Assembly: GCF_042434915.1 (NCBI RefSeq)
Contig: NZ_CP170198.1
Coordinates: 2,852,001 to 2,916,000 of the forward strand
DNA length: 64,000 nucleotides
From: Aquimarina sp042434915
GTDB lineage: Bacteria; Bacteroidota; Bacteroidia; Flavobacteriales; Flavobacteriaceae
Direction: 5' to 3'
Positions 51,954 to 61,005 of the stretch are shown piece by piece. Positions within the stretch are counted from its first letter, which is position 1. Every line of letters starts with the position of its first letter. The notes beneath the pieces are model-generated. The model made no database searches. It was not told the origin of the DNA and saw only the letters and a program-made list of their open reading frames with translations. The position numbers and the translations under genes are program-made.

Positions 51954-53216
51954 ATGAAAAACATAGCTCTTAAAATCACCGTTTTTTTTAGTTTATTACT
52001 ACTATGCTCATCGTGTTCTAAAGATGACGAAGTTAACTTATCAACAATTGAAGTAGCTAAAATAAACTTGACTGCAAAGAACTCTACACTTTCTGTGGGA
52101 GAGTCCTTACAAGTTAAAGCCGTTATTACTCCAGAAAACGCCAGTAGATTATCAGTAATTTGGAGTAGTAGCAATGCTGAGATAGCAAGTGTAGACACTA
52201 ACGGTCTCGTTACTGGTCATACTCCAGGGAAAGTTTCTATCAACGCAACAACAAGCAATCCATCCCAAGCGGCTCAAAGCATTGAATTAACAGTCTTAAA
52301 TACAACTAATTCGATTACTTCTTTCAATGTGGAAGGTACCGAAGGTGTAATTAAAGGTTCTGATATCGTGGTTACCTTACCAGCCGCAAGTGCAGTGGAC
52401 CTTACCAATATACTACCAACGATTGTTCACTCTGGTATAAGTACTGAACCAGCAAATAATGTAGCGCAAGACTTTACCAAACCTGTGACCTATGCAGTAA
52501 TAGCTCAAAATGGAGATAAAAAGCAATATCAAGTAACTGTAAATATACCTAACGCCAAAGAAAGAGAAGCACTTATTGAACTTTATAAAGCAAATCCAGA
52601 AAACACTTTAAACAGTTGGGATATAGAGAATCCAACCTCACATATTAGTACTTGGGATGGCGTAACGTTAGATGATAACAACAATATTATCGAATTAGAG
52701 TTGAAAAGAAAAAATTTGACTAGTATTCCAGAATCGATTGGTAATCTTACCAAGTTATCAACCCTAAGCCTGGCACAAAATCAATTGACTAGTATGCCTA
52801 ACTCAATTACAGAACTTGTAAATTTAAAAGGTCTGGATTTATATGGAAATAAATTTGACAATATCGTTACGCTAATCGACAATCTATTAAGCTTAAGTCT
52901 TTTACAATCTTTGGATATAGGCGCGAATAAAGTAACTGATATACCCGAATCTATTGGAAACCTTACACCTTTAAAATATTTATATTTTGATCAAAACCAA
53001 TTAACCAATATTCCTTCAACTATAGGTGATCTTTCCAATTTAATAGAGTTATTTATAGATAGTAATAAATTAACTAGTGTTCCCGAATCTTTTGGAAATC
53101 TAAGGAATTTACAGTCATTGTTTCTGGATAGTAATCAAATGAATAGTATCCCAAAAGTTCTTTGTGATTTAGAAAATCTTCAGCTTGTTAAGGATGAAGG
53201 CGTAATTTGTATATAG
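51954..53216 (+). CDS. Surface lipoprotein with BIG2, DUF5018-like and leucine-rich repeats
   Basis: This 420-aa protein has a lipobox LLLCSSC with mature start CSKDD. A BIG2 Ig-like domain (about 35-115) contains VKAVITPENASRLSVIWSSSNAEIASVD, and a DUF5018-like domain (about 118-200) follows. The rest is a set of seven or so leucine-rich repeats of 22-24 residues (NLTKLSTLSLAQNQLTSMP, and so on). The repeats are of the bacterial type used for protein binding. It probably sits on the cell surface and mediates adhesion. Confidence 0.85.
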   Translation: MKNIALKITVFFSLLLLCSSCSKDDEVNLSTIEVAKINLTAKNSTLSVGESLQVKAVITPENASRLSVIWSSSNAEIASVDTNGLVTGHTPGKVSINATTSNPSQAAQSIELTVLNTTNSITSFNVEGTEGVIKGSDIVVTLPAASAVDLTNILPTIVHSGISTEPANNVAQDFTKPVTYAVIAQNGDKKQYQVTVNIPNAKEREALIELYKANPENTLNSWDIENPTSHISTWDGVTLDDNNNIIELELKRKNLTSIPESIGNLTKLSTLSLAQNQLTSMPNSITELVNLKGLDLYGNKFDNIVTLIDNLLSLSLLQSLDIGANKVTDIPESIGNLTPLKYLYFDQNQLTNIPSTIGDLSNLIELFIDSNKLTSVPESFGNLRNLQSLFLDSNQMNSIPKVLCDLENLQLVKDEGVICI

Positions 53217-53238
53217 CATTTTTTTCAATAGTTGCTAT

Positions 53239-53282
53239 AAAAATCAACACCTCGAGGAAAGAATCTCGAGGTGTTGATTTTT
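53239..53282. terminator. Strong bidirectional terminator
   Basis: An 18-bp perfect stem: AAAAATCAACACCTCGAG and CTCGAGGTGTTGATTTTT, with an 8-nt loop. It lies between the LRR gene and the convergent hemF gene and serves both directions. Confidence 0.85.
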
Positions 53283-53390
53283 ATAATCTATTTATTATAA
53301 CTATTAAAACGCATACCTAATAATTAGCATTTATATAGTTTTAAATAAGAATTTTAAAATCCTAAAAGTATACCCTACTATCCAGTCACA

Positions 53391-54293
53391 TCAAACCCAA
53401 TTAATAGGATTTTTGAGTACCTCAACTAATCTAGCCTCTTCACTACCCGGGTTTGGATGGTGATTATAATGCCATTGTACTCGAGGCGGTAAACTCATCA
53501 AAATACTTTCAATCCGTCCGTTAGTTTTAAGGCCAAACAAGGTTCCTTTATCATGAACTAAATTAAATTCGACATAACGTCCTCTGCGTACTTCCTGCCA
53601 ATCTCTTTGATCAGTAGTATATGACAACCCTTTACGTCGTTGCACGATTGGCACATATGCTTCTAGAAAACTATCCCCTACCGTGGTTACAAAATCATAC
53701 CAATGTTTCATAGACATAGTATCTGTAGCTTTGCAGTAGTCAAAAAATAATCCACCAACACCTCGACCTTCATTTCGATGTGGGTTATAAAAATAGGTGT
53801 CGCATTTCTTTTTATATTCTGGATAAAAACCTGGATTATGAGCATCACAAGCTGCTTTACAAACTGCATGAAAGTGAATGGCATCCTCATCAAACAAATA
53901 GTAAGGCGTTAGGTCCTGTCCCCCACCAAACCAACTATCTACAATAGCTCCAGATTTATCATACATTTCAAAATACCTCCAATTAGCGTGTACAGTTGGA
54001 ACCATCGGATTTTTTGGATGTAAAACTAATGACAATCCACACGCAAAAAAATCAAGATCTCCTACTTTAAAATAAGCTTGCATGGCGGGTGGTAAGGCTC
54101 CGTGAACACCAGAGATATTAACTCCTCCTTTTTCAAAAATTGCTCCATTTTCAATAACTCGAGTACGACCACCTCCTCCTTCAGGACGTTGCCAGAGGTC
54201 TTCTTTGAAAGTAGCTATACCATCCAGTTGCTCTAGAGTTTTCGTTATTTTATCTTGTAATTCTTCTATATATTGATAAAAACGTTCTTTCAT
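53391..54293 (-). CDS. hemF: Oxygen-dependent coproporphyrinogen III oxidase
   Basis: This 300-aa protein has GGGGRTRVIENG, SGVHGALPPAM, HANWRYFEMY, FGGGQDLTPYY, and the conserved YVEFNLVHDKGTLFGLKTNGR. It oxidatively decarboxylates coproporphyrinogen III to protoporphyrinogen IX using molecular oxygen, so the organism can make heme aerobically. It is the last gene of the minus-strand heme run, 15 nt after the EI24-like gene. Confidence 0.96.
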   Translation of the reverse strand: MKERFYQYIEELQDKITKTLEQLDGIATFKEDLWQRPEGGGGRTRVIENGAIFEKGGVNISGVHGALPPAMQAYFKVGDLDFFACGLSLVLHPKNPMVPTVHANWRYFEMYDKSGAIVDSWFGGGQDLTPYYLFDEDAIHFHAVCKAACDAHNPGFYPEYKKKCDTYFYNPHRNEGRGVGGLFFDYCKATDTMSMKHWYDFVTTVGDSFLEAYVPIVQRRKGLSYTTDQRDWQEVRRGRYVEFNLVHDKGTLFGLKTNGRIESILMSLPPRVQWHYNHHPNPGSEEARLVEVLKNPINWV

Positions 54294-54308
54294 CTTCTTA
54301 ATAATATC

Positions 54309-55094
54309 TTACTCTAATTGATTTTGTTGTAGCACCGTAGCATTTAGTTTAATCAAACCCTCTTTTTGTAATAATTTGATCATCTCTGTAGTAGCTGCAA
54401 CTACTGCTATTGGAAGCGTAATAATAAATCCTAAAATAGGTATAAATAACATCGTAATAAAGACAACACCATTACCAATAGCAATTCCCCGATTTCTTTT
54501 TACAAAGTGTAGGCTTTCTTTGTAACCAAAGTGCCGTTCCATAGTATAATCCATATTACCAAAACCTATATAATAAGATTGTATGATAAAAATTAAGAAA
54601 GTACCTAGTATCCCTATGATGGGTATAAAACTTAGAATAAGCAAGGGAATCATAAAGAGTAATTCCTTTAATAAATTTCTCATATTAATTCGCAATCCTC
54701 GGATTAACTGAGCTGCAAAAGAAGTTTTGCGATGTTTATGACCAACAGTTCCTGTGATATAGGCTTCAATTTTCTCGGAGACTGGACTCATAAAAGGTGC
54801 TGATAATCCCATAACCACATGTTTATACAGGATTAATCCAAGTGCAAAAACCAAAAATCCACCGATCACAGTGCTTATTGTTAAAAAACTTTCTGCGCCC
54901 CACTCCCATAACCAAGCTTTTGCAATAAATCTACCAATAGGCGCTGATGCAATATATGCCGTGGTAAAAAATAAAATTCCAGTAAAAACACTAATAAGAA
55001 TAGGTACGAAAAAATATTTCCATAGCTTCAATTTTGACAACAAGTTTAAGGCATTACCATAAGCTGAAATTCCGCTAAAAATCTGTTTAATCAT
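54309..55094 (-). CDS. EI24/CysZ-like membrane protein
   Basis: This 261-aa protein has about five membrane segments (20-45, 65-92, 130-160 and 205-235 among them) and the pattern IFSGISAYGNALNLLSKLKLWKYFFVPIL, which fits the EI24 family (CysZ-like). CysZ is a sulfate transporter, but members next to heme genes in Bacteroidota have no proven function. It lies inside the heme operon. Confidence 0.75.
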   Translation of the reverse strand: MIKQIFSGISAYGNALNLLSKLKLWKYFFVPILISVFTGILFFTTAYIASAPIGRFIAKAWLWEWGAESFLTISTVIGGFLVFALGLILYKHVVMGLSAPFMSPVSEKIEAYITGTVGHKHRKTSFAAQLIRGLRINMRNLLKELLFMIPLLILSFIPIIGILGTFLIFIIQSYYIGFGNMDYTMERHFGYKESLHFVKRNRGIAIGNGVVFITMLFIPILGFIITLPIAVVAATTEMIKLLQKEGLIKLNATVLQQNQLE

Positions 55095-55104
55095 TTAATT
55101 TACT

Positions 55105-55593
55105 TTAGGAAGCTATATACACTAGTTCTTTTTCAAAGTTAGCAATATTTTCGATATTTGATACATACCTAGCCTGATGAGCCATTGTATCAGTAATCGT
55201 AATTAGTTCTTCCTTGGCACTATCAAAATATTGTTCAAACACAAGACGTCCAATAGCATTATTATGTAGATCCATTGCCATATCTAAACTATTATTAGGT
55301 GCAATTTGTTCATGTAGATCTGTTATTCGTTTTGCCCAATCTACAGCCTTCTCAATGCTCTTAGAGTGTCGATATGCTTTTCTACATAAAAGTATGTTCC
55401 ATATAGCATGCCTAAATGCATTAGCCTTACCACTTTTATGGTGTAAAGTACCGTACCGCTGGTTGCAAATTTTTAAGGTTTCCTGTGTTGCTTTTAGGGT
55501 TGGAAATATATACAAAGGATACCGTATCATCAAGCATGATAAACGTAGCATTTGACGCAAATTAAATCCACTAATAAGTTCCCATGCGGTCAT
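55105..55593 (-). CDS. DUF6973-like protein in the heme operon
   Basis: This 162-aa protein has GKANAFRHAIWNILLCRKAYRH and, further on, MAMDLHNNAIGRLVF. The histidine in FRHAIWN and the DLHNNxxGR block recall DUF6973. Its ATG shares one base with the hemE stop codon (TAATG). No function is established, and its place inside the heme run suggests a link only by position. Confidence 0.55.
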   Translation of the reverse strand: MTAWELISGFNLRQMLRLSCLMIRYPLYIFPTLKATQETLKICNQRYGTLHHKSGKANAFRHAIWNILLCRKAYRHSKSIEKAVDWAKRITDLHEQIAPNNSLDMAMDLHNNAIGRLVFEQYFDSAKEELITITDTMAHQARYVSNIENIANFEKELVYIAS

Positions 55594-56618
55594 TAAGCAC
55601 CATACTCTTTTACAGCATCTACAAATGCACGTGCATTTGCTACCGGAATATTTGGTAAGATTCCATGTCCTAGATTAGCGATATATCGATCCTTACCAAA
55701 TTCATTAATCATTTGAGTTACCATTTTTTTTATTTCGCTCGGTGGCGAAAGTAAACGTGATGGATCAAAATTACCTTGTAAAGTAATATTTCCACCTGTC
55801 AAATATCTAGCATTTCTTGGTGAGCATGTCCAGTCTACCCCTAAGGCTGCTGCACCAGATTTTGCCATGTCCTGTAAAGCAAACCAACAGCCCTTACCAA
55901 ACACTATAACCTGCGTTTCATCCTTAAGCGCATCAATTATCTGCTTGATATATTGCCATGAAAATTCGTTATAATCTGTTGGACTTAACATACCTCCCCA
56001 ACTATCAAAGACTTGTACCGCATTCACACCACTAGCAACTTTAGCTTTTAGATAAGCAATAGTCGTATCGGTTATTTTTTGTAAAAGTGCATGTGCTGCG
56101 GTGGGTTGCGTAAAGCAAAACTCTTTGGCTTTATCAAAATTTTTAGAACCTTGTCCCTGTACAGCATAACACAAAATTGTCCAAGGCGAACCCGCAAAAC
56201 CGATCAACGGAACGCGATTATTTAATCGTTCTTTGGTCATTTTTATAGCATCCATTACATACCCTAACTCCTCATAAACATCGGGAACCACCACCTGATC
56301 CACATCTTTTACAGATCGAATTGGATTAGGTAACCAAGGTCCTATGCCGTCTTTCATCAAAACCTCGATGTTCATCGCTTGCGGAATCACCAAAATATCA
56401 CTAAAAAGTATTGCAGCATCAGGCCCTATAATGTCGATTGGTTGTACTGTAATTTCTGAAGCTAATTCGGGAGTACGACAACGAGTAAAGAAATCATATT
56501 TTTTCTTTATTGCCATAAATTCTGGTAAATAACGACCTGCTTGTCGCATCATCCACACAGGTGGTCGTGAAACGGTTTCTCCTTTTAATGCTTTTAGAAA
56601 TAAATCATTCTCTATCAT
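55593..56618 (-). CDS. hemE: Uroporphyrinogen decarboxylase
   Basis: This 341-aa protein has the N-terminal signature PPVWMMRQAGRYLPE, FSDILVIPQAM, GFAGSPWTIL, and QGNFDPSRLLS. It decarboxylates four acetate side chains of uroporphyrinogen III to give coproporphyrinogen III. Gene order hemA-C-D-E on the minus strand follows the order of the pathway. Confidence 0.96.
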   Translation of the reverse strand: MIENDLFLKALKGETVSRPPVWMMRQAGRYLPEFMAIKKKYDFFTRCRTPELASEITVQPIDIIGPDAAILFSDILVIPQAMNIEVLMKDGIGPWLPNPIRSVKDVDQVVVPDVYEELGYVMDAIKMTKERLNNRVPLIGFAGSPWTILCYAVQGQGSKNFDKAKEFCFTQPTAAHALLQKITDTTIAYLKAKVASGVNAVQVFDSWGGMLSPTDYNEFSWQYIKQIIDALKDETQVIVFGKGCWFALQDMAKSGAAALGVDWTCSPRNARYLTGGNITLQGNFDPSRLLSPPSEIKKMVTQMINEFGKDRYIANLGHGILPNIPVANARAFVDAVKEYGA

Positions 56619-56652
56619 AACGTACTGTTTCCGATGGGATCGGTGGTTTATT

Positions 56653-57309
56653 TTAATTGTTCTTTACTTTTAACTGTTTAATAGTAGTAGCTATCACATT
56701 TTCAACTGTAGCCTTGTTTGCAATAACCACTGTTTCAAAAAATTGCTGTGCTGCTGCTGCAGTGGTTGATCCTATACAACAAGCAATTGCAGGACCTACT
56801 TTATTCGTTTTAATATAACTTTGTACACCCGAGGGGCTAAAAAACATAATGCAATCAAAATATCGATCAAAACTTTTAACTTGTAGTATAGTTCTATAAA
56901 CCTCAACCTCATCATATATAATTGCTTGCGAATCCAAATGATCTGGCAGTTCATTTCTCCTCAAATCTCCACAAAAAAAGGTAAACTTTTGATCAGCATA
57001 CATTTGGACTATTTTTTGACCTAACGACAAAGCATTCTCTGCTGTTGCTTTCACATTGTAACCATGAGATAAAAGAAACTCTCTAGTTTTGCTACCCACA
57101 CAAAAACAATTTTGAATTCTTAATTTTGAATTGAGTATAGCCTTAACAGCATTTTTGCTTGTAAAGATTGCGTTTTCAATAAAACTATCAACAGTTTTGA
57201 AATCTATATACTTTATAGCTATTGCATTATACACTACCAAACCAAATCCAGAGCCAAGCAGTAATTCTTTTTGAGCAGATGTTAATATTTTTGTCGAAAG
57301 GATTGTCAA
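56653..57309 (-). CDS. hemD: Uroporphyrinogen-III synthase
   Basis: This 218-aa two-domain Rossmann-like protein has the HemD pattern (FCVGSKTREFLLSHGYNV, FFSPSGVQSYIK, IACCIGSTTAAAAQ). The start is TTG at 57309, as no ATG lies near and length and position agree with the family. It closes the ring of hydroxymethylbilane. Sequence divergence is usual for this enzyme. Confidence 0.9.
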   Translation of the reverse strand: MTILSTKILTSAQKELLLGSGFGLVVYNAIAIKYIDFKTVDSFIENAIFTSKNAVKAILNSKLRIQNCFCVGSKTREFLLSHGYNVKATAENALSLGQKIVQMYADQKFTFFCGDLRRNELPDHLDSQAIIYDEVEVYRTILQVKSFDRYFDCIMFFSPSGVQSYIKTNKVGPAIACCIGSTTAAAAQQFFETVVIANKATVENVIATTIKQLKVKNN

Positions 57310-57328
57310 TGTAAGCTATAATTCACGA

Positions 57329-58249
57329 TTAATTTGTACTATTTAATTCTGTTTTTATAGTATGCATAAGCGTTGCACCTCCTGCATCTAATACTTCATC
57401 TGCACATTGTAATCCAAAACCTGAAATATCTGCTAGGGATATGGATCTTTCTACACTAATTTTTTGCTTTCCATCAATACTAAATAGCGCTCCCTTAAAA
57501 GACATTTTTTTTTCTTCAATTTGAGCTAATGCACCTATCGGAGCAGAACATCCCCCCTCAAGACGTCTTAAAAATTCACGCTCTACATGTACACATTGTT
57601 GTGTGCTATCATCATTTAAATTTGCAAGTGCTTCACGACAATAGGTGTCTTCAGTCTTGGCAACCACAAGCATTGCACCTTGAGCGGGCGCGGGAATCAT
57701 CCAATCCAAATCACTGTACTTTTCTGGCTTCAAATTAATACGCTCGAGACCAGCAGCAGCAAAAATGGCTCCATTCCAATTATTGTTATCTAATTTTTGC
57801 ATTCTCAAGTTTACATTTCCTCTCAAATCCACCACTTCGTGTTGTGGATATTTATGTAACCATTGCGCCTTTCTTCTCAAACTTCCTGTTGCAATTGTAC
57901 CATCTAATTCTAAAAAATCCAACCCTTTATGCACCAAAATATCGTTGACATTTGCTCTTGGTAACACTGCAGCTTCGACGATCCCATTTGGTAGTTGTGT
58001 TGGAACATCCTTCATTGAGTGCACCGCAATATCAACCTTATTAGTAAGCATGGCTACATCTAATGTTTTTGTAAAAATTCCAGTAATCCCTAACTCATAT
58101 AATGGCTTATCCAAAACCAAATCTCCTGTCGATTTAACGGGAACAAGAACTGTTTTATATCCTAGGGCTTCGAGTTGTGATTGTACTGTGGTTGCTTGCC
58201 ATAGCGCTAATTCACTATCTCGCGTACCGATTCGTATAGTTTTGGTCAC
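57329..58249 (-). CDS. hemC: Hydroxymethylbilane synthase (porphobilinogen deaminase)
   Basis: This 306-aa protein has IGTRDSELALWQA, AVHSMKDVPTQLP, GTIATGSLRRKAQW, LRGNVNLRM, and the dipyrromethane-binding cysteine in EGGCSAPIGA. The start is GTG at 58249, which shares one base with the hemA stop (TAGTG). Confidence 0.96.
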   Translation of the reverse strand: MTKTIRIGTRDSELALWQATTVQSQLEALGYKTVLVPVKSTGDLVLDKPLYELGITGIFTKTLDVAMLTNKVDIAVHSMKDVPTQLPNGIVEAAVLPRANVNDILVHKGLDFLELDGTIATGSLRRKAQWLHKYPQHEVVDLRGNVNLRMQKLDNNNWNGAIFAAAGLERINLKPEKYSDLDWMIPAPAQGAMLVVAKTEDTYCREALANLNDDSTQQCVHVEREFLRRLEGGCSAPIGALAQIEEKKMSFKGALFSIDGKQKISVERSISLADISGFGLQCADEVLDAGGATLMHTIKTELNSTN

Positions 58250-59502
58250 TAGCGTCTGTTTTGTAAGTTAAAAACTTTTTGGATCAATTCGATACTATCA
58301 TCTGCAGAGATACTGTCATCTTTGAGATGATTTGCAAAATGATTCGTGATCTTTTGTATAATTCGATCACTGATCAAATCGGCTTGTTCTTGATTAAAAT
58401 TGGCAAGTTTTTTACGCTGTTGATCAATTTCGACCTCTTTCAACGTAGTAAGCTTATGCTTTAACGCTTTAATAGTAGGTGCAAATTTTCGGGTTTCTAA
58501 CCAATTGTCAAACTCTGTTTTTACTTCATCAATAATACGCTCGGCATGTGGTATATGTGTCTTTCTTCTTTCCAAGGTATCATCGGTCATTTTTGACAAA
58601 TGATCCAACTGTATCAAATTTACATTGGATAATTCCTTAACATCATCGGATACGTTTTTTGGAATGGATAAATCCAAAATTAATAGCGGTTTGGTTGCAT
58701 GAATTAATTGCTTTGCTATCGTTGGATTTTGAGCTCCAGTTGCTACAATCAAAATATCGGCATCCTTGATCTCTGCCTGAATATTAGCGTAATCTTTTAC
58801 AACCAAATTAAACTTTCCCGCAACTTTTTCGGCTTTACCCTTGGTTCTATTAATTAGTGTAATATGATCATTTTTGGTGTGCTTGATAAGATTTTCACAC
58901 GTATTTCTACCTATCTTACCCGTTCCAAAAAGCAGTATATTTTTATTGGATATATCTGTAACGTTTTTGAGTATGTATTGCACTGATGCAAATGATACCG
59001 AAGTAGCTCCCGAGGATATTTCAGTTTCATTTTTAATACGCTTACTTGCCTGAATAACTGCATTTATCAAACGCTCCATAAATGGATTCGAAAGATCCAT
59101 CTTTTTAGATGCTTTGAAACTAAGCTTTAATTGACTTATAATCTCAAAATCTCCCAATATTTGACTATCCAATCCCGTTCCTACTCTAAACATATGAGCA
59201 ATCGCTTCTGTATTCTTATGAACATAAGCAACTTTTTCAAATTCTTCAACCGTACCTAATGTATGTTCACACAATAGTTTAATTAATTGAAAAGGGTGCT
59301 GAGCAAAACCATATAACTCAGTTCTATTGCATGTAGAGGTTACCAGTAAGGCTTCAACACCTTCTGTCTTAGCTTGTTCTAAAATAGCTAATTTAGCATC
59401 TTCATTAACACTGAAACGTCCACGTATATCTTCATCAGCTTTTTTATAACTTAGACCAATAGTATAAAAATTTGTTCCTTTAACTCGTAGGTGAGGCTCC
59501 AT
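58249..59502 (-). CDS. hemA: Glutamyl-tRNA reductase
   Basis: This 417-aa protein has the active-site cysteine in LLVTSTCNRTELYG, the NADPH-binding segment ILLFGTGKIGRNTCENL, and the C-terminal dimerisation helix. It makes glutamate-1-semialdehyde from Glu-tRNA, the first committed step. It is the first gene of the run, with repeats and a -7 box (TATTTTTG, minus strand, 59530-59537) in front. Confidence 0.96.
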   Translation of the reverse strand: MEPHLRVKGTNFYTIGLSYKKADEDIRGRFSVNEDAKLAILEQAKTEGVEALLVTSTCNRTELYGFAQHPFQLIKLLCEHTLGTVEEFEKVAYVHKNTEAIAHMFRVGTGLDSQILGDFEIISQLKLSFKASKKMDLSNPFMERLINAVIQASKRIKNETEISSGATSVSFASVQYILKNVTDISNKNILLFGTGKIGRNTCENLIKHTKNDHITLINRTKGKAEKVAGKFNLVVKDYANIQAEIKDADILIVATGAQNPTIAKQLIHATKPLLILDLSIPKNVSDDVKELSNVNLIQLDHLSKMTDDTLERRKTHIPHAERIIDEVKTEFDNWLETRKFAPTIKALKHKLTTLKEVEIDQQRKKLANFNQEQADLISDRIIQKITNHFANHLKDDSISADDSIELIQKVFNLQNRR

Positions 59503-59529
59503 TAAAATTCTTCTAAATTTTTTACATCA

Positions 59530-59537
59530 CAAAAATA
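59530..59537 (-). promoter_or_regulatory. -7 box of hemA
   Basis: The minus strand reads TATTTTTG (TAnnTTTG), 28 nt before the hemA start. No clear -33 element. Confidence 0.45.
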
Positions 59538-59556
59538 TCCTACCACAGGGTTAAAA

Positions 59557-59596
59557 AATAACGCCAAGAGTTTTATTAATAACGCCTAACGTTATT
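59557..59596. promoter_or_regulatory. Repeated AATAACGCC sites between hemA and araC
   Basis: AATAACGCC occurs at 59557-59565 and 59578-59586, 21 bp apart. AATAACG at 59578-59584 is also inverted at 59590-59596 (CGTTATT). Two-turn spacing of direct repeats is typical of AraC-family binding sites. The sites lie between both divergent promoters. Confidence 0.6.
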
Positions 59597-59632
59597 TTGG
59601 ATGTTCAAAAGCTATATATGTACAAAATTCGC

Positions 59633-59640
59633 TATTTTTG
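59633..59640 (+). promoter_or_regulatory. -7 box of the AraC gene
   Basis: TATTTTTG matches TAnnTTTG and lies 57 nt before the chosen start codon of the AraC gene. Confidence 0.45.
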
Positions 59641-59697
59641 TAGGGTTATAAAGCTTTTTCCTTGCACCAGTTTAGATCAATTCTAAATAGCTTAAAA

Positions 59698-60597
59698 ATG
59701 AATTCTATGGAAATACATCATAAAAATAACGCTGAAGGTATTCTGGAAGAAACTAAAATCGAAGAAGGTTTCTACATACTAAAATCTCAAAATGAAACTC
59801 ATGACAATCAAACGGTTATCCGTGAGATTGACAGCAGGTTTATTCAGTTTCACTTTTGCATCAAAGGTGCTATGCAGTTTAATTTTAATAATGGTAGTTA
59901 CGCGATTACTTTATCCGAGGATAACGCTTTATTACTGTATAATCCTCAAAGAGATCTTCCACTTAATATAGATATTAATCAGGATTCATGGTTAATCTCT
60001 GTTTTAATTTCTATCAAAAAGTTTCATTCTCTATTCTCTGCAGAGGCTGATTACATTCCCTTTTTGGGCGAAGGTAATCGGGATAAAAAGTATTATACTG
60101 ACAGTAAGCTAAATCCATCTATGTCTGTAGTACTTAATCAAATAATGAATTTTAGCTTACACTCTTCTATAAAAAATTTATATCTCAAAGGAAAGGTATA
60201 CGAGCTGCTAGGTCTATATTTTAATCGCCCAGAAGATGCTGATATAGAGCAATGCCCTTTTCTTGTGGACGAAGTTAATGTTCTCAAAATAAGAAGAGCA
60301 AAAGATATTATTATAGCTCGCATGTCCGAACCACCAACATTACAAGAGCTTTCAAATGAAATTGGGCTTCCGCTAAAAAAGTTAAAAGAAGGATTTAAAC
60401 AGATCTATGGAGAACCTGTATATAGCTTTCTTTTTGATTATAAAATGGAGGTTGCCCGACAACTACTAGCCACAGGCGGGCATAATGTAAATGAGGTAGG
60501 GTTAAAAGTTGGATATAGTACAGCAAGCCACTTTATTGCAGCTTTCAAAAAGAAGTTTGGCACCACACCAAAAAAATATATTATGAATCTCGGTTAA
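59698..60597 (+). CDS. AraC-family regulator beside the heme operon
   Basis: This 299-aa protein starts at ATG 59698 (an upstream TTG at 59662 is unlikely). The N-terminal half is a cupin-like ligand domain (FIQFHFCIKGAMQFNFNNG). The C-terminal AraC HTH (about 205-299) has PTLQELSNEIGLPLKKLKEGFKQIYG, VGLKVGYSTASHFIAAFKKKFGTTPKKY. It is divergent from hemA and precedes hemH, so it is a candidate regulator of heme synthesis or iron use. Ligand unknown. Confidence 0.85.
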   Translation: MNSMEIHHKNNAEGILEETKIEEGFYILKSQNETHDNQTVIREIDSRFIQFHFCIKGAMQFNFNNGSYAITLSEDNALLLYNPQRDLPLNIDINQDSWLISVLISIKKFHSLFSAEADYIPFLGEGNRDKKYYTDSKLNPSMSVVLNQIMNFSLHSSIKNLYLKGKVYELLGLYFNRPEDADIEQCPFLVDEVNVLKIRRAKDIIIARMSEPPTLQELSNEIGLPLKKLKEGFKQIYGEPVYSFLFDYKMEVARQLLATGGHNVNEVGLKVGYSTASHFIAAFKKKFGTTPKKYIMNLG

Positions 60598-60600
60598 GTA

Positions 60601-60783
60601 CTAATCAAGTAATTCATTACTAGGGATACCGATTCCTTTTTGTAAAGATACTATAGAATCATACATGCCACGAGCATCCTCATCGGCATCTGCCATAACC
60701 GACACAAATTCAAACTGGTTTAATAATTCAAGAATAAACGGAAGTTTATCTTTTTCTACATCTACAATTATACGTTTCATCAT
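60601..60783 (-). CDS. Small 60-aa protein, antitoxin-like in shape
   Basis: MMKRIIVDVEKDKLPFILELLNQFEFVSV is followed by an acidic stretch (MADADEDARG) and a C-terminal GIGIPSNELLD. The beta-alpha-alpha shape with a short acidic tail recalls antitoxins or small ribbon-helix proteins, but no toxin gene adjoins. It lies convergent to the AraC gene, 3 nt from its stop. Real gene likely, function unknown. Confidence 0.5.
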   Translation of the reverse strand: MMKRIIVDVEKDKLPFILELLNQFEFVSVMADADEDARGMYDSIVSLQKGIGIPSNELLD

Positions 60784-60977
60784 TTGCTTTTTAAGTTCAT
60801 ATAAAAATACTAAAAAATAAATGATGATGGATTTGCTTTATAAGTTTTAACGATTTCTTACCAGCTTCAATAATGTTCTTAAAGGATCGTAGCTATCTTA
60901 TAAATTTAAACTGCACTCTCTATTGTACTATTATAAAGTCTTATGATATTTTTATAAGCTATACCTCACGAAGTTCG

Positions 60978-60985
60978 TATTTTTG
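60978..60985 (+). promoter_or_regulatory. -7 box of hemH
   Basis: TATTTTTG, a full match to TAnnTTTG, lies 20 nt before the hemH ATG, giving a very short leader. Confidence 0.5.
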
Positions 60986-61005
60986 TTAGGCTTAAAAAAA
61001 TAACT

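Noticed and set aside
60601..60783. Toxin-antitoxin pair
   Set aside because: The 60-aa protein looks antitoxin-like, but neither neighbour (AraC, hemH) is a toxin.
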